Under the pieces are notes generated by a model. The model made no database searches. It saw only the letters and a list, made by a program, of their open reading frames with translations, and was not told where the DNA came from. Source: Peterkaempfera griseoplana (lineage in GTDB: Bacteria > Actinomycetota > Actinomycetes > Streptomycetales > Streptomycetaceae). Taken from it: 34,985 nt of DNA. Position 1 is the stretch's first letter; the number at the start of each line of letters is the position of its first letter. Both the position numbers and the translations under genes were made by a program. Location of the stretch: the NCBI RefSeq assembly GCF_001418575.1, contig NZ_LIQR01000084.1, positions 1 to 34,985 on the forward strand, written 5' to 3'. Below are positions 14,144-22,618 of the stretch, in pieces.

Positions 14144-14185
14144 TCTCGGGGCCTTCTGAGGCCGCTCTCATCGAAATCTCATCGA
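14144..14185 (+). promoter_or_regulatory. Four 11-bp-phased repeats before the HtrA-like gene
   Basis: Units tctcggggc (14144), tctgaggcc (14155), tctcatcga (14166) and tctcatcga (14177) begin exactly 11 bp apart; the last two are identical nine-mers. An 11-bp direct-repeat ladder is typical of OmpR/PhoB-type response-regulator sites. The adjacent CssR-like regulator belongs to that family and is the natural candidate. The array ends 20 bases before the start codon. Confidence 0.65.
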
Positions 14186-14205
14186 GCAGGCGGACCTTGG
14201 GTGAC

Positions 14206-15297
14206 ATGAGCGAACAGCACCCCGAGCCGCACAGCCCGGCAGACGCCCCCACCACCCCGCCGCAGGTGCTGGAGGGCACCGTCGTCGGGCACCCCTTCGA
14301 CCATGTCTACCGGGAGGACTTCGGCGCCGCCACCGCAGCCGCCACCGCCCCCGAGCCGGAGCCCGCCCCCTCGCGCGGCCACCGCGCCCGCAGGTCCGGA
14401 CTGCGCGGGCGGCTGGTGCTGGCCGCCGCCGCGGCGGTACTGGCCGCGACCGCGGGCGGAGCAGCCGGCGCGCTGGTCGCCTCCGGACACGACGGCGGCT
14501 CCGCCGTCGCCTCGTCCACCGTGGCCCGCACCGTGGCCGACAGGACCTCCGCCGGCGCCCCCACCGTCGCGGCGATCGCCCAGGCGGTCACCCCCAGCAC
14601 GGTGGAGATCTCGGTGCGGTCGGACAGCGGTTCCGCCACCGGCACCGGGGTGATCCTCACCTCCACGGGCCAGATCCTCACCAACTACCACGTGATCTCC
14701 ACCGCGGTGGACAGCGGGGCCGCCATCACGGTGACCTTCTCCGACGGCTCCACCGCCACCGCCACCCTGACCGGCACCGACAAGGCGCTGGACGTCGCCG
14801 TGATCAAGGCCTCGGGGGTCAGCGGCCTGACCCCCGCCACCCTGGGCGACTCCGACGCGGTGGCGGTCGGCGACGCCGTGGTGGCCATCGGCTCGCCCGA
14901 GGGCCTCACCGGCACCGTCACCTCCGGCATCATCAGCGCCAAGAACCGCAAGGTCACCGTGCAGGTCGACGAGGAGTCCACGCGCGGCAACGGCGGCTTC
15001 GGCTACCCCCGGCTGCCCGGCGCCGACGGCTCCTCCGGCCCGTCCGGCTCGTCGTCCGCCACGGCCACCTACAAGGCGCTGCAGACCGACGCCGCGCTCA
15101 ACCCCGGCAACTCCGGCGGACCGCTGATCAATGCGTCCGGGCAGGTCGTCGGGATCAACTCGGCGATGTACTCCTCCTCCGGATCCAGCTCCGCCGGTGG
15201 CCAGTCCGGCTCCATCGGACTGGGCTTCGCCATCCCGATCAACGCGGTGCGCCAGGTTCTGCCGCAGCTCCAGGCCGGCCAGACCCTGTCGGCCTGA
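14206..15297 (+). CDS. htrA: HtrA/DegP-like S1C serine protease, membrane-anchored, no PDZ
   Basis: The 363-residue protein has a cytosolic 68-residue N-terminus, one transmembrane helix (about 69-92) and an extracellular trypsin-like domain with His162 (TNYHVI), Asp196 (KALDVAVIK) and Ser303 (NPGNSGGPL). Chain length ends at LQAGQTLSA, right after the protease domain, so the PDZ domain usual in HtrA/DegP is absent. A Gly/Ser-rich insert (about 258-286, GNGGFGYPRL, GSSGPSGSSS) lies in the protease domain. It likely degrades misfolded proteins at the outer membrane face. In S. lividans, to my recollection, the CssRS system controls HtrA-like genes including the one at this position. The ATG at 14206 follows phased repeats. 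Confidence 0.9.
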   Translation: MSEQHPEPHSPADAPTTPPQVLEGTVVGHPFDHVYREDFGAATAAATAPEPEPAPSRGHRARRSGLRGRLVLAAAAAVLAATAGGAAGALVASGHDGGSAVASSTVARTVADRTSAGAPTVAAIAQAVTPSTVEISVRSDSGSATGTGVILTSTGQILTNYHVISTAVDSGAAITVTFSDGSTATATLTGTDKALDVAVIKASGVSGLTPATLGDSDAVAVGDAVVAIGSPEGLTGTVTSGIISAKNRKVTVQVDEESTRGNGGFGYPRLPGADGSSGPSGSSSATATYKALQTDAALNPGNSGGPLINASGQVVGINSAMYSSSGSSSAGGQSGSIGLGFAIPINAVRQVLPQLQAGQTLSA

Positions 15298-15432
15298 GCC
15301 GGGCACCGCGGCGCCTCCGCCCTTTACCGCGGCCTCACCCGCCCGGGCGGACAATGGCCGCAGCGGCCGATGCGCAGAACATGTCACTTCCAGCTCCAGC
15401 CCCGACCTCACGCACCCGAAGAGGCAGCCCCC

Positions 15433-16197
15433 ATGACTCCCCCCGCCGCCGAACGCTCCCAGCCCGATGCGACCGGCTCCACCGCCCGCATCCTGGTGGT
15501 CGACGACGAGCCCGCCCTGCGCGACGCCCTGGAGAGCAGCCTGGCCTTCGAGGGTTATGAGGTCTGCACCGCCACCGACGGCCTGGAGGCCCTGGACGCC
15601 GTCCAGCGGGAGCAGCCCGAGCTGGTGCTGCTGGACATCATGATGCCGCGGATGGACGGCCTCACCGCCGTCCGCCGGATGCGGTCGCGCGGCGACACCG
15701 TGCCGGTGCTGATGCTCACCGCGCGGGACGCCGTCGGCGACCGGGTCACCGGCCTGGACGTGGGCGCCGACGACTACCTCGCCAAGCCCTTCGAGCTGGA
15801 CGAGCTGTTCGCCCGGGTGCGGGCGCTGCTGCGCCGCTCCGCACTCGCCGCCGAGGCGGCCCGGCTGGAGGAGGCGGAGGACGACGAACTGCTCTCCTTC
15901 GAGGGCCTGCGGATGAACACCGCCACCCGCGACGTCAGCCGCGACGGGCGGCCGGTGGAGCTGACGCGCACCGAGTTCATGCTGCTGGAGATGTTCCTGT
16001 CGCACCCCCGGCAGGTCCTCACCCGGGAACAGATCCTCAAGGCGGTGTGGGGCTTCGACTTCGAGCCGTCCTCCAACTCGCTGGACGTGTACGTGATGTA
16101 CCTGCGCCGCAAGACGGAGGCCGGCGGCAGGCCCCGGCTGATCCAGACCGTCCGCGGGGTCGGTTACGCCCTCCGCCCCGCAGCCAGAGCCGCCTGA
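15433..16197 (+). CDS. cssR: OmpR-family response regulator (CssR-like)
   Basis: The 254-residue protein has a full receiver domain (about 18-132) with the acidic pair VVDDE (24-25), phospho-acceptor Asp68 (LVLLDIMMPRMDG), switch threonine in MLTARD and Lys118 (LAKPFE). The C-terminal winged helix (about 160-250) ends IQTVRGVGYALRP. It is 135 bp downstream of the HtrA-like protease and 5 bases before a sensor kinase. This gene order matches the S. lividans/S. coelicolor secretion-stress system CssRS (SCO4156/SCO4155 as I recall), which senses misfolded secreted protein and induces HtrA-type proteases. The cssR name rests on that synteny. Start ATG 15433 has GAGG about nine bases upstream. Confidence 0.85.
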   Translation: MTPPAAERSQPDATGSTARILVVDDEPALRDALESSLAFEGYEVCTATDGLEALDAVQREQPELVLLDIMMPRMDGLTAVRRMRSRGDTVPVLMLTARDAVGDRVTGLDVGADDYLAKPFELDELFARVRALLRRSALAAEAARLEEAEDDELLSFEGLRMNTATRDVSRDGRPVELTRTEFMLLEMFLSHPRQVLTREQILKAVWGFDFEPSSNSLDVYVMYLRRKTEAGGRPRLIQTVRGVGYALRPAARAA

Positions 16198-16202
16198 ACG
16201 TG

Positions 16203-17669
16203 ATGTCCCAGCGCGTCCCCCGTGCCACCACCGGGTGGTTCCGCCGCATCCCGATGCGCCGCCGGCTGGCCCTGCTGACCGCCCTGGCGGTCGCGGTGGC
16301 GGTGGCGGTCTCCGCCTTCTCCTGCTGGCTGCTGGTCCGCGGACAGCTGTCGACACAGCGCGACGACCGGCTGCAGGAGACCATCAGCCTGCCGCCGAAT
16401 CACCAGATGTCCCCGGCCGAGGCGGTCCAGCAGTTCTGCATCAACCCGCGCGGCGGTCCGCCGGGGGTGCGGTCGGACAGCACGCTGACCGTGATCACCG
16501 CTGCCGGGCAGAGCTGCGTCTCCACCCGCGACTCCAGCGACGGACGCCCGTCCGTGAACCCCACGGCCGCAGATCTTGCGGTCGCCGCCCAGGCCGGCAG
16601 CGAGGTGACCCGCGACGGCACCCTGAGCGACGGCACGGAGGCCCGGGTCTACACCCGCAACGTCGGTCCCGGTGTCGCCCTCGCGGTCGCCACCCCCGCC
16701 TCGCTGGTGGACGACCAGCTCAACTCGCTCGCCGTACGCCTCGCCATCGTGGCGGCCTGCGGTGTGATCATGGCCTCCAGCGCGGGCCTGCTGGTCGCCC
16801 GCGCCTCCCTCAAGCCGGTGGACCGGCTCACCGACGTGGTGGAGCACATCGCACGCACCGAGGAGGTGGGCACCACCATCCCGGTCGAGGGCGAGGACGA
16901 GATCGCCCGGCTCAGCGAGTCCTTCAACGCCATGAGCACCGCCCTCGCCAACTCCCGCGACCGGCAGACCCGGCTGATCGCCGACGCCGGACACGAGCTG
17001 CGCACCCCGCTCACCTCGCTGCGCACCAACGTCGACCTGCTGGTCCGCAGCGACTCCACCGGCCGGGCGCTGCCCGCGGACACCCGGACCCGGCTGCTGG
17101 GCAACATGCAGGCGCAGATGGGCGAGCTGTCCACGCTGATCGGCGACCTGCTGGAGCTGTCCCGGCCCGCCGGCGGCCGCGCCGGGCAGGAGACCACGGT
17201 GGTGGCCCTGCACGACATCGCCGCCCGCGCGGTGGACCGGGGCCGGCTGCGCGGTCCCGGTCTGCACTTCGACGTACGCCTGAAGCCCTGGTACGTGCGG
17301 GGCAGTGCGCACGCCCTGGAGCGGGCGGTGATCAATCTGCTGGACAACGCGGTGAAGTACAGCCCACCCGGCGGCACCGTCGACGTCTTCCTCGCCGGCG
17401 GCCGGCTGACCGTCCGCGACCGCGGACCGGGCATCGCCCCGGACGAGCTGCCCTATGTCTTCGACCGCTTCTGGCGGTCGCCGTCCTCACGGCAGCTGCC
17501 GGGCTCGGGGCTGGGTCTGTCGATCGTGGCGCAGACCGTCCGCGACTGCGGCGGCGAGGTGACCCTGGGGGCGGATCCCGACGGGGGCCCCGGCGCCCTG
17601 GCGATGCTCCGCCTGCCGGGCTCGCCGACCCCGCCGCCTGCGGCGGCACCGCTGAGCGGCTCGTCCTGA
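16203..17669 (+). CDS. cssS: Sensor histidine kinase (CssS-like)
   Basis: The 488-residue kinase has a membrane helix at about 22-46, an extracellular sensor of about 130 residues with three cysteines (PAEAVQQFCIN, AAGQSCVSTRD), a second helix at about 178-200 and a HAMP linker. The HisKA box is ADAGHELRTPLTSLRTN with His264. The ATPase has the N box INLLDNAVKYS (Asn382), DRGPGI, FDRFWR and GSGLGLSIV. It should phosphorylate the regulator encoded five bases upstream. GTG at 16200 is an alternative start. Extracellular cysteines could form a disulfide, which would fit sensing of the folding state, but this is inference. A strong terminator follows. Confidence 0.9.
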   Translation: MSQRVPRATTGWFRRIPMRRRLALLTALAVAVAVAVSAFSCWLLVRGQLSTQRDDRLQETISLPPNHQMSPAEAVQQFCINPRGGPPGVRSDSTLTVITAAGQSCVSTRDSSDGRPSVNPTAADLAVAAQAGSEVTRDGTLSDGTEARVYTRNVGPGVALAVATPASLVDDQLNSLAVRLAIVAACGVIMASSAGLLVARASLKPVDRLTDVVEHIARTEEVGTTIPVEGEDEIARLSESFNAMSTALANSRDRQTRLIADAGHELRTPLTSLRTNVDLLVRSDSTGRALPADTRTRLLGNMQAQMGELSTLIGDLLELSRPAGGRAGQETTVVALHDIAARAVDRGRLRGPGLHFDVRLKPWYVRGSAHALERAVINLLDNAVKYSPPGGTVDVFLAGGRLTVRDRGPGIAPDELPYVFDRFWRSPSSRQLPGSGLGLSIVAQTVRDCGGEVTLGADPDGGPGALAMLRLPGSPTPPPAAAPLSGSS

Positions 17670-17682
17670 GCTGCGCCGCGCA

Positions 17683-17721
17683 GGGGGAGGCCCGCAGCAC
17701 CGGGTGCTGCGGGCCTCCCCC
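17683..17721. terminator. Bidirectional terminator between cssS and the 5'-nucleotidase
   Basis: A perfect 18-bp stem (17683-17700 with 17704-17721) has a three-base loop cgg. It stands between convergent genes ending at 17669 and 17740. Confidence 0.92.
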
Positions 17722-17739
17722 GGGTCGCTGCCGGCGGGG

Positions 17740-19575
17740 TCAGTCCTGGGCCCCGGCGGTGCCGACGACGGTGACGCGGTCCTCGGCCGGCGGGGCCAGC
17801 GGGGCCGCCGCAGTGGAGTGGGCCGTCAGATAGGCGGTGAACACATCCAGGTCGGAGGCGCCCACCAGCTTGTTGGTGCCACCGGCGAAGGCCGCGAAGC
17901 CGTCGCCGCCGCCCGCGAGGAACTCGTTCATCGCCACGCGGTAGGTCCTGGCGGGGTCGATCGGCTCACCGTTGAGCTTGATCGTGTCGGCCACCACCCG
18001 GTCGGCGCCCGACTTGGTGAGGTCCAGGGTGTAGGTGAGGCCCTTGGACACCTGGAGGATCTTGGGTGCCGCCTCGTTGGCTCCGCTGACCTGCTGCTGC
18101 AGCGCGGTGACGATCTGGGCGCCGGTCAGGTCGATCACGTTCATCATGTTGGTGAACGGCTGCACGGTGAACGCCTCGGCGTAGGTCACCACACCGTCGC
18201 CCTCACCGCCGGACGCCTGGTACACCAGGTCCGCCCGGATTCCGCCCGGGTTCATGAAGGCGATCTGCGCCCCGCCCTTGTCCGCCGGGGCCAGGCCCTC
18301 CAGCTGGGCGTCCGCGATCAGCTCGCCCAGCGGCGTCTCCGGGTCGGTGCTGCCCCGGCCGTTGATGTCCGCGGAGACATAGCCGACGGTGCGGCCGGCG
18401 ATCGGCGCGGCGATCTTCTGGTAGTAGGCGATCAGGTCGGTGATGTCGCCGGCCTTGGGGACGGTCCGGCGGACCACGTGGTTGGCGGACGTCACCGAGC
18501 TGCGGATCACATCGCCGGTGGCACGGTCGATCGGCAGGTCGATCTCGGTGTAGAGCCGGCCGAAGGAGGCGGCGCTGGTCACCCGGCGGGGCTGCCCGGC
18601 CGGGTCCGGGATGGTGCAGTTGTACGAGTTGTGGGTGTGGCCGGTGACGATGGCGTCCACCGCCGGGTCGATGTTCTTGGCGATGTCCACGATCGGCCCG
18701 GAGATCCCGGCGCCGGCGCTCGGGGAGTCGCAGTTGGCGTCATAGGTGTTGCCGGCCGGGTAGCCGCCCTCGTGGACCAGCGCCACGATGGTCCTGACGC
18801 CCTGCTTCTTCAGCTCGGCGGTGTACTTGTTGATCGTCTCGACCTCGTCGCCGAACTTCAGGCCCTTGACCCCGGCCGCGGTGACGATGTTCGGGGTGCC
18901 CTTGAGGGTCACTCCGATGAAACCGACCTTGATGCCGTGCACGTTCTTGACCCAGTACGGGGCCAGGATCGGCTTGCCGGTCTTCTCGCTGGTGACATTG
19001 GCCGCCAGGTACGGGAAGTCGGCACCCTTGAACGTCCGGCCGTCGGCGTAGCAGCCGTCGGTGGGGTGGCAGCCGCCGTTCTGCAGCCGCAGCAGCTCCG
19101 CCGAACCCTCGTCGAACTCGTGGTTGCCCACGCTGGTGACATCGAGGCCGATCTTGTTCATCGCCTCGATGGTCGGCTCGTCGTGGAAGAGCCCGGACAG
19201 CAGCGGGCTGGCGCCCACCACGTCGCCGGCCGCCACGGTGAGCGAGTCACGGTGGCCCTTGCGGGCGTCGCGCAGCGCGGTGGCGAGGTACTCGGCGCCG
19301 CCGGCCGGGGTGGAGACCACCGCTCCGGTGGCGTCCGTCTCCTTGATGGTGCCCGACGACCCCGACGGGGGTTCGAGGTTGCCGTGGAAGTCGTTGATCG
19401 CCAGCAGCTGCAGATTCTCGACGTGCACCTTGGCGGGGTGGTGCGCCGGGCCGTGCCCGTGCTCTGCGGCGGAGGCCGCGGCCCCTGGGATCGCCAGGGC
19501 GACGATGCCCGCCGTGGCCGCGCCGGCCAGCAGCAGACGGCGCCGGCGGGTGCCGGTTCTGATGGTCTCGGGCAA
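17740..19575 (-). CDS. Secreted 5'-nucleotidase / 2',3'-cyclic phosphodiesterase (UshA-like)
   Basis: The 611-residue protein has an Arg-rich signal peptide (TRRRRLLLAGAATAGIVALA, possible Tat type, cleaved after AASA near 37) and a calcineurin-like metallophosphatase domain: LLAINDFHGN (Asp62, His64), AAGDVVGASPLL, SVGNHEFDEG and VTGHTHNSYNC. A C-terminal 5'-nucleotidase substrate domain (about 375-580) contains GELIADAQLEG, FMNPGGIRADL and GGDGFAAF. It should release phosphate from extracellular nucleotides, feeding the Pst and Pit systems encoded nearby. The start is TTG 19575 with AAGGGG upstream; no ATG or GTG precedes the signal peptide. No clear PHO box was found. It is downstream of, but separated by a terminator from, the DUF1996 gene. 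Confidence 0.95.
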   Translation of the reverse strand: MPETIRTGTRRRRLLLAGAATAGIVALAIPGAAASAAEHGHGPAHHPAKVHVENLQLLAINDFHGNLEPPSGSSGTIKETDATGAVVSTPAGGAEYLATALRDARKGHRDSLTVAAGDVVGASPLLSGLFHDEPTIEAMNKIGLDVTSVGNHEFDEGSAELLRLQNGGCHPTDGCYADGRTFKGADFPYLAANVTSEKTGKPILAPYWVKNVHGIKVGFIGVTLKGTPNIVTAAGVKGLKFGDEVETINKYTAELKKQGVRTIVALVHEGGYPAGNTYDANCDSPSAGAGISGPIVDIAKNIDPAVDAIVTGHTHNSYNCTIPDPAGQPRRVTSAASFGRLYTEIDLPIDRATGDVIRSSVTSANHVVRRTVPKAGDITDLIAYYQKIAAPIAGRTVGYVSADINGRGSTDPETPLGELIADAQLEGLAPADKGGAQIAFMNPGGIRADLVYQASGGEGDGVVTYAEAFTVQPFTNMMNVIDLTGAQIVTALQQQVSGANEAAPKILQVSKGLTYTLDLTKSGADRVVADTIKLNGEPIDPARTYRVAMNEFLAGGGDGFAAFAGGTNKLVGASDLDVFTAYLTAHSTAAAPLAPPAEDRVTVVGTAGAQD

Positions 19576-19621
19576 GGAAATCCCCTTCAGCGTACGGAGC
19601 GTGGCTTGCGCGTGCGGGGGA

Positions 19622-19650
19622 AGCCTAGAGTCAACGCGCGTAGCTGTCAG
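19622..19650 (-). promoter_or_regulatory. Promoter of the 5'-nucleotidase gene
   Basis: On the minus strand CTGACA (19650-19645, five of six to TTGACA), a 17-bp spacer and TAGGCT (19627-19622) predict a start near 19615, giving a leader of about 40 nt. Confidence 0.6.
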
Positions 19651-19677
19651 GGCCTTACGGGTAACGGGGCGGTTTCA

Positions 19678-19730
19678 GGTGACACCGCCGGGACCGGGCC
19701 GGCCCCCGAAGGAGCCGGCCCGGTGTCACC
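19678..19730 (-). terminator. Terminator of the DUF1996 gene
   Basis: A 10-bp perfect stem (19694-19703 with 19714-19723, 10-nt loop) is extended past a one-sided bulge by ggtgaca (19678-19684) and tgtcacc (19724-19730). It begins 9 bases past the DUF1996 stop. Confidence 0.8.
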
Positions 19731-19739
19731 GGGCGGACC

Positions 19740-21263
19740 TCAGCCGCAGCGGCGGCCGCTGTTGATGCAGCGGACGACCTGGTTCATCAGCGCCGGTGAC
19801 ATCACATTGACGAAGTCCCCGTGGTCGGTGATGGCCTTGTGCAGTTCCTCGGGGAAGCTGTCCAGGGCGAATTTGCTGCCCTGCGGAATGGCGTAACTGA
19901 GCGTCATCCGCAGTTGGGGGATGGCCTTGAAGCCGTTCTGGCAGGTGCCGTCGGCGGCCGGGAAGACCACATGGGTGCGGTGGTTGGCGCTGTCCGTGTT
20001 CCGTCCGTCCCAGCAGCTGGGGAAGTCCAGGATGCGTACGGTCCGGGCGCTGCCGCACAGCGGGTACTTGTCCGTCAGCCGGCGGTTGAGCGCGTTGGAG
20101 CAGGTCCACTGGGCCCTGGCGTTGGCCGGGCCGTTGGTGACCGCCGCCTTGGCGTCGCCGGTGATGATCCGGAGGAACTGCGGCATCGCGGTGACCCGGG
20201 ACCTGGCGTTGCCCCGGAACTCCAGCCGGACGCTGCTCGCCTTGATCCTGGTACCGATGTTGTTGTCCGCCTGCCCGCCGAGCTCGCCCGCGTCGCCCTG
20301 GTCGCCGGCCCGGGTGATCCGCAGCACCGGCCAGTAGTACGCCGACTTGTCGCCCTGGTTGGCGCAGGTGGTGCCACCCGCGGCCAGGCTGTCGTTGGTG
20401 GAGAAGCCGTCGCTGGTCCTGTTGCCCACGTAGTCGTGCACATGGTGGGCGCCGTTCTCGACACCGGGGGCGACGATGAAGTTGGCGGGGTTGTTGTGGT
20501 CGCTCACCCCGCAGCGCGAGGTGAAGGTGCCGCTGCGGCCCACGCGGGGGTCGTTGGCGTTGGGCTGGACGGTGCCGATGGCGACGAAGTCCGCGGCGGA
20601 GAGCCCGTTGGCGAAGCCGTCGGCGCCCAGCGGGCCACCGGGGTTCTGCTGGCCGCCGGGGTTCTGCTGGCCGCTGCCGGTGCCGCTCTGGCCGCCCTGG
20701 CCGCCCTGGCCGCCCTGCGGATTGCCGCTCTGACCGCCCTGCTGGTTGCCGCTCTGGCCGCCCTGCTGGTTGCCACCGCCCGCCTGCCAGCCGCCGGGAG
20801 GGCTGCTCTGGCCGCCACCCGCCTGGGCTCCGCCCCCTCCGTTCTGCAGGGAGCACGCCGCCATGCCGGCGAGGTTCTGCGGACGCTGCCCGCCGGTCCG
20901 CTCCATCACGATGCCGATCCGGTCGAACAGCGCCACCCGCTGGTCCCGCAGCGGCCCGAGGATCGCGTTCTGCACGAAGTCGGGCCCGCCCTGGCCGTGC
21001 GCCGCGCGCAGCCGGGCGTTGGCGTCCTGGGTCAGTGCGTCCACCTGCACCAGGTCCCGGTCCACCTCGGCCCTGGCCTGGCCCGGGACGCTGCCGAGGA
21101 GTTCGTTCACTCTCGGGCATGCGATGGTCGCCGCCGCGACGTCGTCGTCCGCGCTGGCGCTCGCGGTGAAGGCGGCATAGCCTCCGCCGCCCAGCGCCAG
21201 AGCGGCGGCCACGCCGATGGCCACCGCACGGCCCCTGCGCTCTCCGCGCTGGTGTTGGCTCAT
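19740..21263 (-). CDS. Secreted DUF1996 protein with Gly/Gln-rich linker
   Basis: The 507-residue protein has an N-terminal basic segment and hydrophobic helix (about 12-36, a signal peptide or anchor), a helical domain (about 45-140) with Cys49 and Cys136, a low-complexity linker of GGQSGNQQ/GGQSGNPQ units (about 145-215), and a C-terminal DUF1996 domain (about 225-500) with GTFTSRCGVSDHNNPANFIVAPG, GAHHVHDYVGN, and the Cys/His-rich DFPSCWDGRNTDSANHRTHV. Conserved His and Cys suggest metal binding or disulfides, but the family's activity is unknown; members occur in actinobacteria and fungi and are usually secreted. The ATG at 21263 has CGGAGGG upstream. It is divergent from mshD. Confidence 0.85.
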   Translation of the reverse strand: MSQHQRGERRGRAVAIGVAAALALGGGGYAAFTASASADDDVAAATIACPRVNELLGSVPGQARAEVDRDLVQVDALTQDANARLRAAHGQGGPDFVQNAILGPLRDQRVALFDRIGIVMERTGGQRPQNLAGMAACSLQNGGGGAQAGGGQSSPPGGWQAGGGNQQGGQSGNQQGGQSGNPQGGQGGQGGQSGTGSGQQNPGGQQNPGGPLGADGFANGLSAADFVAIGTVQPNANDPRVGRSGTFTSRCGVSDHNNPANFIVAPGVENGAHHVHDYVGNRTSDGFSTNDSLAAGGTTCANQGDKSAYYWPVLRITRAGDQGDAGELGGQADNNIGTRIKASSVRLEFRGNARSRVTAMPQFLRIITGDAKAAVTNGPANARAQWTCSNALNRRLTDKYPLCGSARTVRILDFPSCWDGRNTDSANHRTHVVFPAADGTCQNGFKAIPQLRMTLSYAIPQGSKFALDSFPEELHKAITDHGDFVNVMSPALMNQVVRCINSGRRCG

Positions 21264-21388
21264 GGTGCTCTGCCCTCCGTCGGGGGTGTGTAGGCAATGG
21301 CCCGTCGCGAGAGGCGGTCCGTCGGGCGCTGCCGTCCTCTACGCGGGGACTCCGCGGCCGGTTCAGCGGCGCCGCCGCGGGACAGCCG

Positions 21389-21401
21389 TAAGGTCATGAC
21401 C
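21389..21401 (+). promoter_or_regulatory. Candidate -10 of mshD
   Basis: TAAGGT (21389-21394) ends seven bases before ATG 21402, predicting transcription start at 21401 and a one-base leader. The same bases (AAGG) could act as a weak Shine-Dalgarno, so the reading is ambiguous. Confidence 0.4.
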
Positions 21402-22376
21402 ATGGACGCTGCTGCCGCGGGGACCAGCCCCGCCGAGGACCGCATCGAGACCGTCTCCGTACCCGTACCGGAGGACGCCCGGCTGATCGCCGCGCTGCTG
21501 GAGACCGCCGCCCGGGAGGACGGCCGGGCCGCCGTCTCCGAGCAGGGCCGGCTGCATCTGAGGGCCGAGCGGGCCGGGGTGCGGCACCTGCTCCAGCACG
21601 ACGGTTACGGCACCCTCGTCGGCTATGCCCAGCTGGACGGCTCGGCCGCGGGCGAGGCCCCCACCGCGGAGCTGGTGGTGGACCCGGCGCACCGCGGGCG
21701 CGGGCACGGCCGGCTGCTGGCCGAGGCCGCGCTGAAGGAGGCCGGCGGGTCGCTGCGGGCCTGGGCGCACGGCGGCCACCCGGCGGCCCGCCGGCTCGCC
21801 GAGGTGCTGGGTCTGGAGCTCTTCCGGGAGCTGCGGCAGCTGCGCCGGCCGCTGCCGGCCACCCCGGAGGAGCTGGACGCCGAGCTGCCGCAGCCGTCCC
21901 TGCCGGACGGGGTGGCGGTGCGCGCCTTCCGGGTCGGCGACGACGAGGGGGCGTGGCTGACGCTGAACGCCACCGCCTTCGCCCACCACCCGGAGCAGGG
22001 CGCCTGGACGGAGCGCGACCTGGCGGAGCGGATCGGCGAGCCGTGGTTCGACCCGAACGGGTTCTTCCTGGCGGTGCGGGAGACCCCCGCCGGGGAGGCC
22101 CCGGTGGGCTTCCACTGGACCAAGGTGCATCCTCGTACGCCCGGCCAGGACCAGGTCGGCGAGGTGTACGTGCTGGGGGTGGACCCGGCCGAGCAGGGCG
22201 GCGGCCTGGGCCGGGCGCTGACCGCGGTGGGGTTGCGGCATCTGGCCGCCGACCGGGGGCTGCGGACGGCGATCCTGTATGTGGACGCCGACAACCCGGC
22301 CGCGCTGCGGGTGTACGAGCGGATGGGCTTCACCGTCCACGAGGTGGATCTGATGTACCGCACCAGGAGTGCGTGA
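21402..22376 (+). CDS. mshD: Mycothiol synthase MshD
   Basis: The 324-residue protein has two tandem GNAT domains, the MshD layout. The N-terminal half carries [23 protein letters not shown], the C-terminal half [25 protein letters not shown] and [19 protein letters not shown]. It acetylates Cys-GlcN-Ins with acetyl-CoA to complete mycothiol, the main low-molecular-weight thiol of actinobacteria. The C-terminal domain is the catalytic one in M. tuberculosis MshD. Two ATGs are possible (21396 and 21402); the second fits the -10 at 21389. mshD near glnR is conserved in M. tuberculosis (Rv0818-Rv0819). Confidence 0.96.
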   Translation: MDAAAAGTSPAEDRIETVSVPVPEDARLIAALLETAAREDGRAAVSEQGRLHLRAERAGVRHLLQHDGYGTLVGYAQLDGSAAGEAPTAELVVDPAHRGRGHGRLLAEAALKEAGGSLRAWAHGGHPAARRLAEVLGLELFRELRQLRRPLPATPEELDAELPQPSLPDGVAVRAFRVGDDEGAWLTLNATAFAHHPEQGAWTERDLAERIGEPWFDPNGFFLAVRETPAGEAPVGFHWTKVHPRTPGQDQVGEVYVLGVDPAEQGGGLGRALTAVGLRHLAADRGLRTAILYVDADNPAALRVYERMGFTVHEVDLMYRTRSA

Positions 22377-22447
22377 CCGAAGGATCACTGCTGGTGGCGG
22401 CGGCGAAGACGGCGCGACCGACTCAGCTTTCCTGCCCGCCACGCGGT

Positions 22448-22480
22448 GTTTACCGTGGATTCAACCGCTGTTGCCAAGAT
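22448..22480 (+). promoter_or_regulatory. PHO box upstream of ppk
   Basis: Three direct-repeat units 11 bp apart, gtttacc (22448), attcaac (22459) and gttgcca (22470), match the PhoP core GTTCACC at six, five and three of seven positions. PhoP is the response regulator for phosphate starvation, and ppk is a known PhoP target in Streptomyces. The box ends just before an in-frame ATG at 22487. Confidence 0.75.
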
Positions 22481-22618
22481 CGCGGAATGAAGTCAGCAGT
22501 GCCGTCTCCGCGTCGCAGCCGCCATCTGCGCCCGGCCTCGCCGTCGACTGCGGTTCCCATCGCCGCCGTCGCCGTCGCCGGGCGCCCGGCGGGGTATGCG
22601 ACGGATGAGGAGCCGGCC

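Noticed and set aside
15355-15367. ggccg-cag-cggcc palindrome before the response regulator
   Set aside because: Only a 5-bp stem in very G/C-rich sequence; chance occurrence is likely.
14179-16356. 725-codon minus-strand open frame over the protease and response regulator
   Set aside because: Antisense shadow; no domain resemblance, and the plus-strand genes carry complete catalytic motifs.
19670-19686. Possible PHO box upstream of the 5'-nucleotidase (TGTCACC on the minus strand)
   Set aside because: Only one unit resembles GTTCACC; the next positions at 11-bp spacing do not, and the bases belong to the terminator of the DUF1996 gene.
17704-19896. 730-codon plus-strand frame over the 5'-nucleotidase
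   Set aside because: Antisense to a gene with a complete motif set; crosses the terminator at 17683-17721.
20640-20830. Tandem DNA repeat that might be a mobile or CRISPR-like array
   Set aside because: The repeats are in frame and encode the Gly/Gln linker of the DUF1996 protein; units are short, without spacers.
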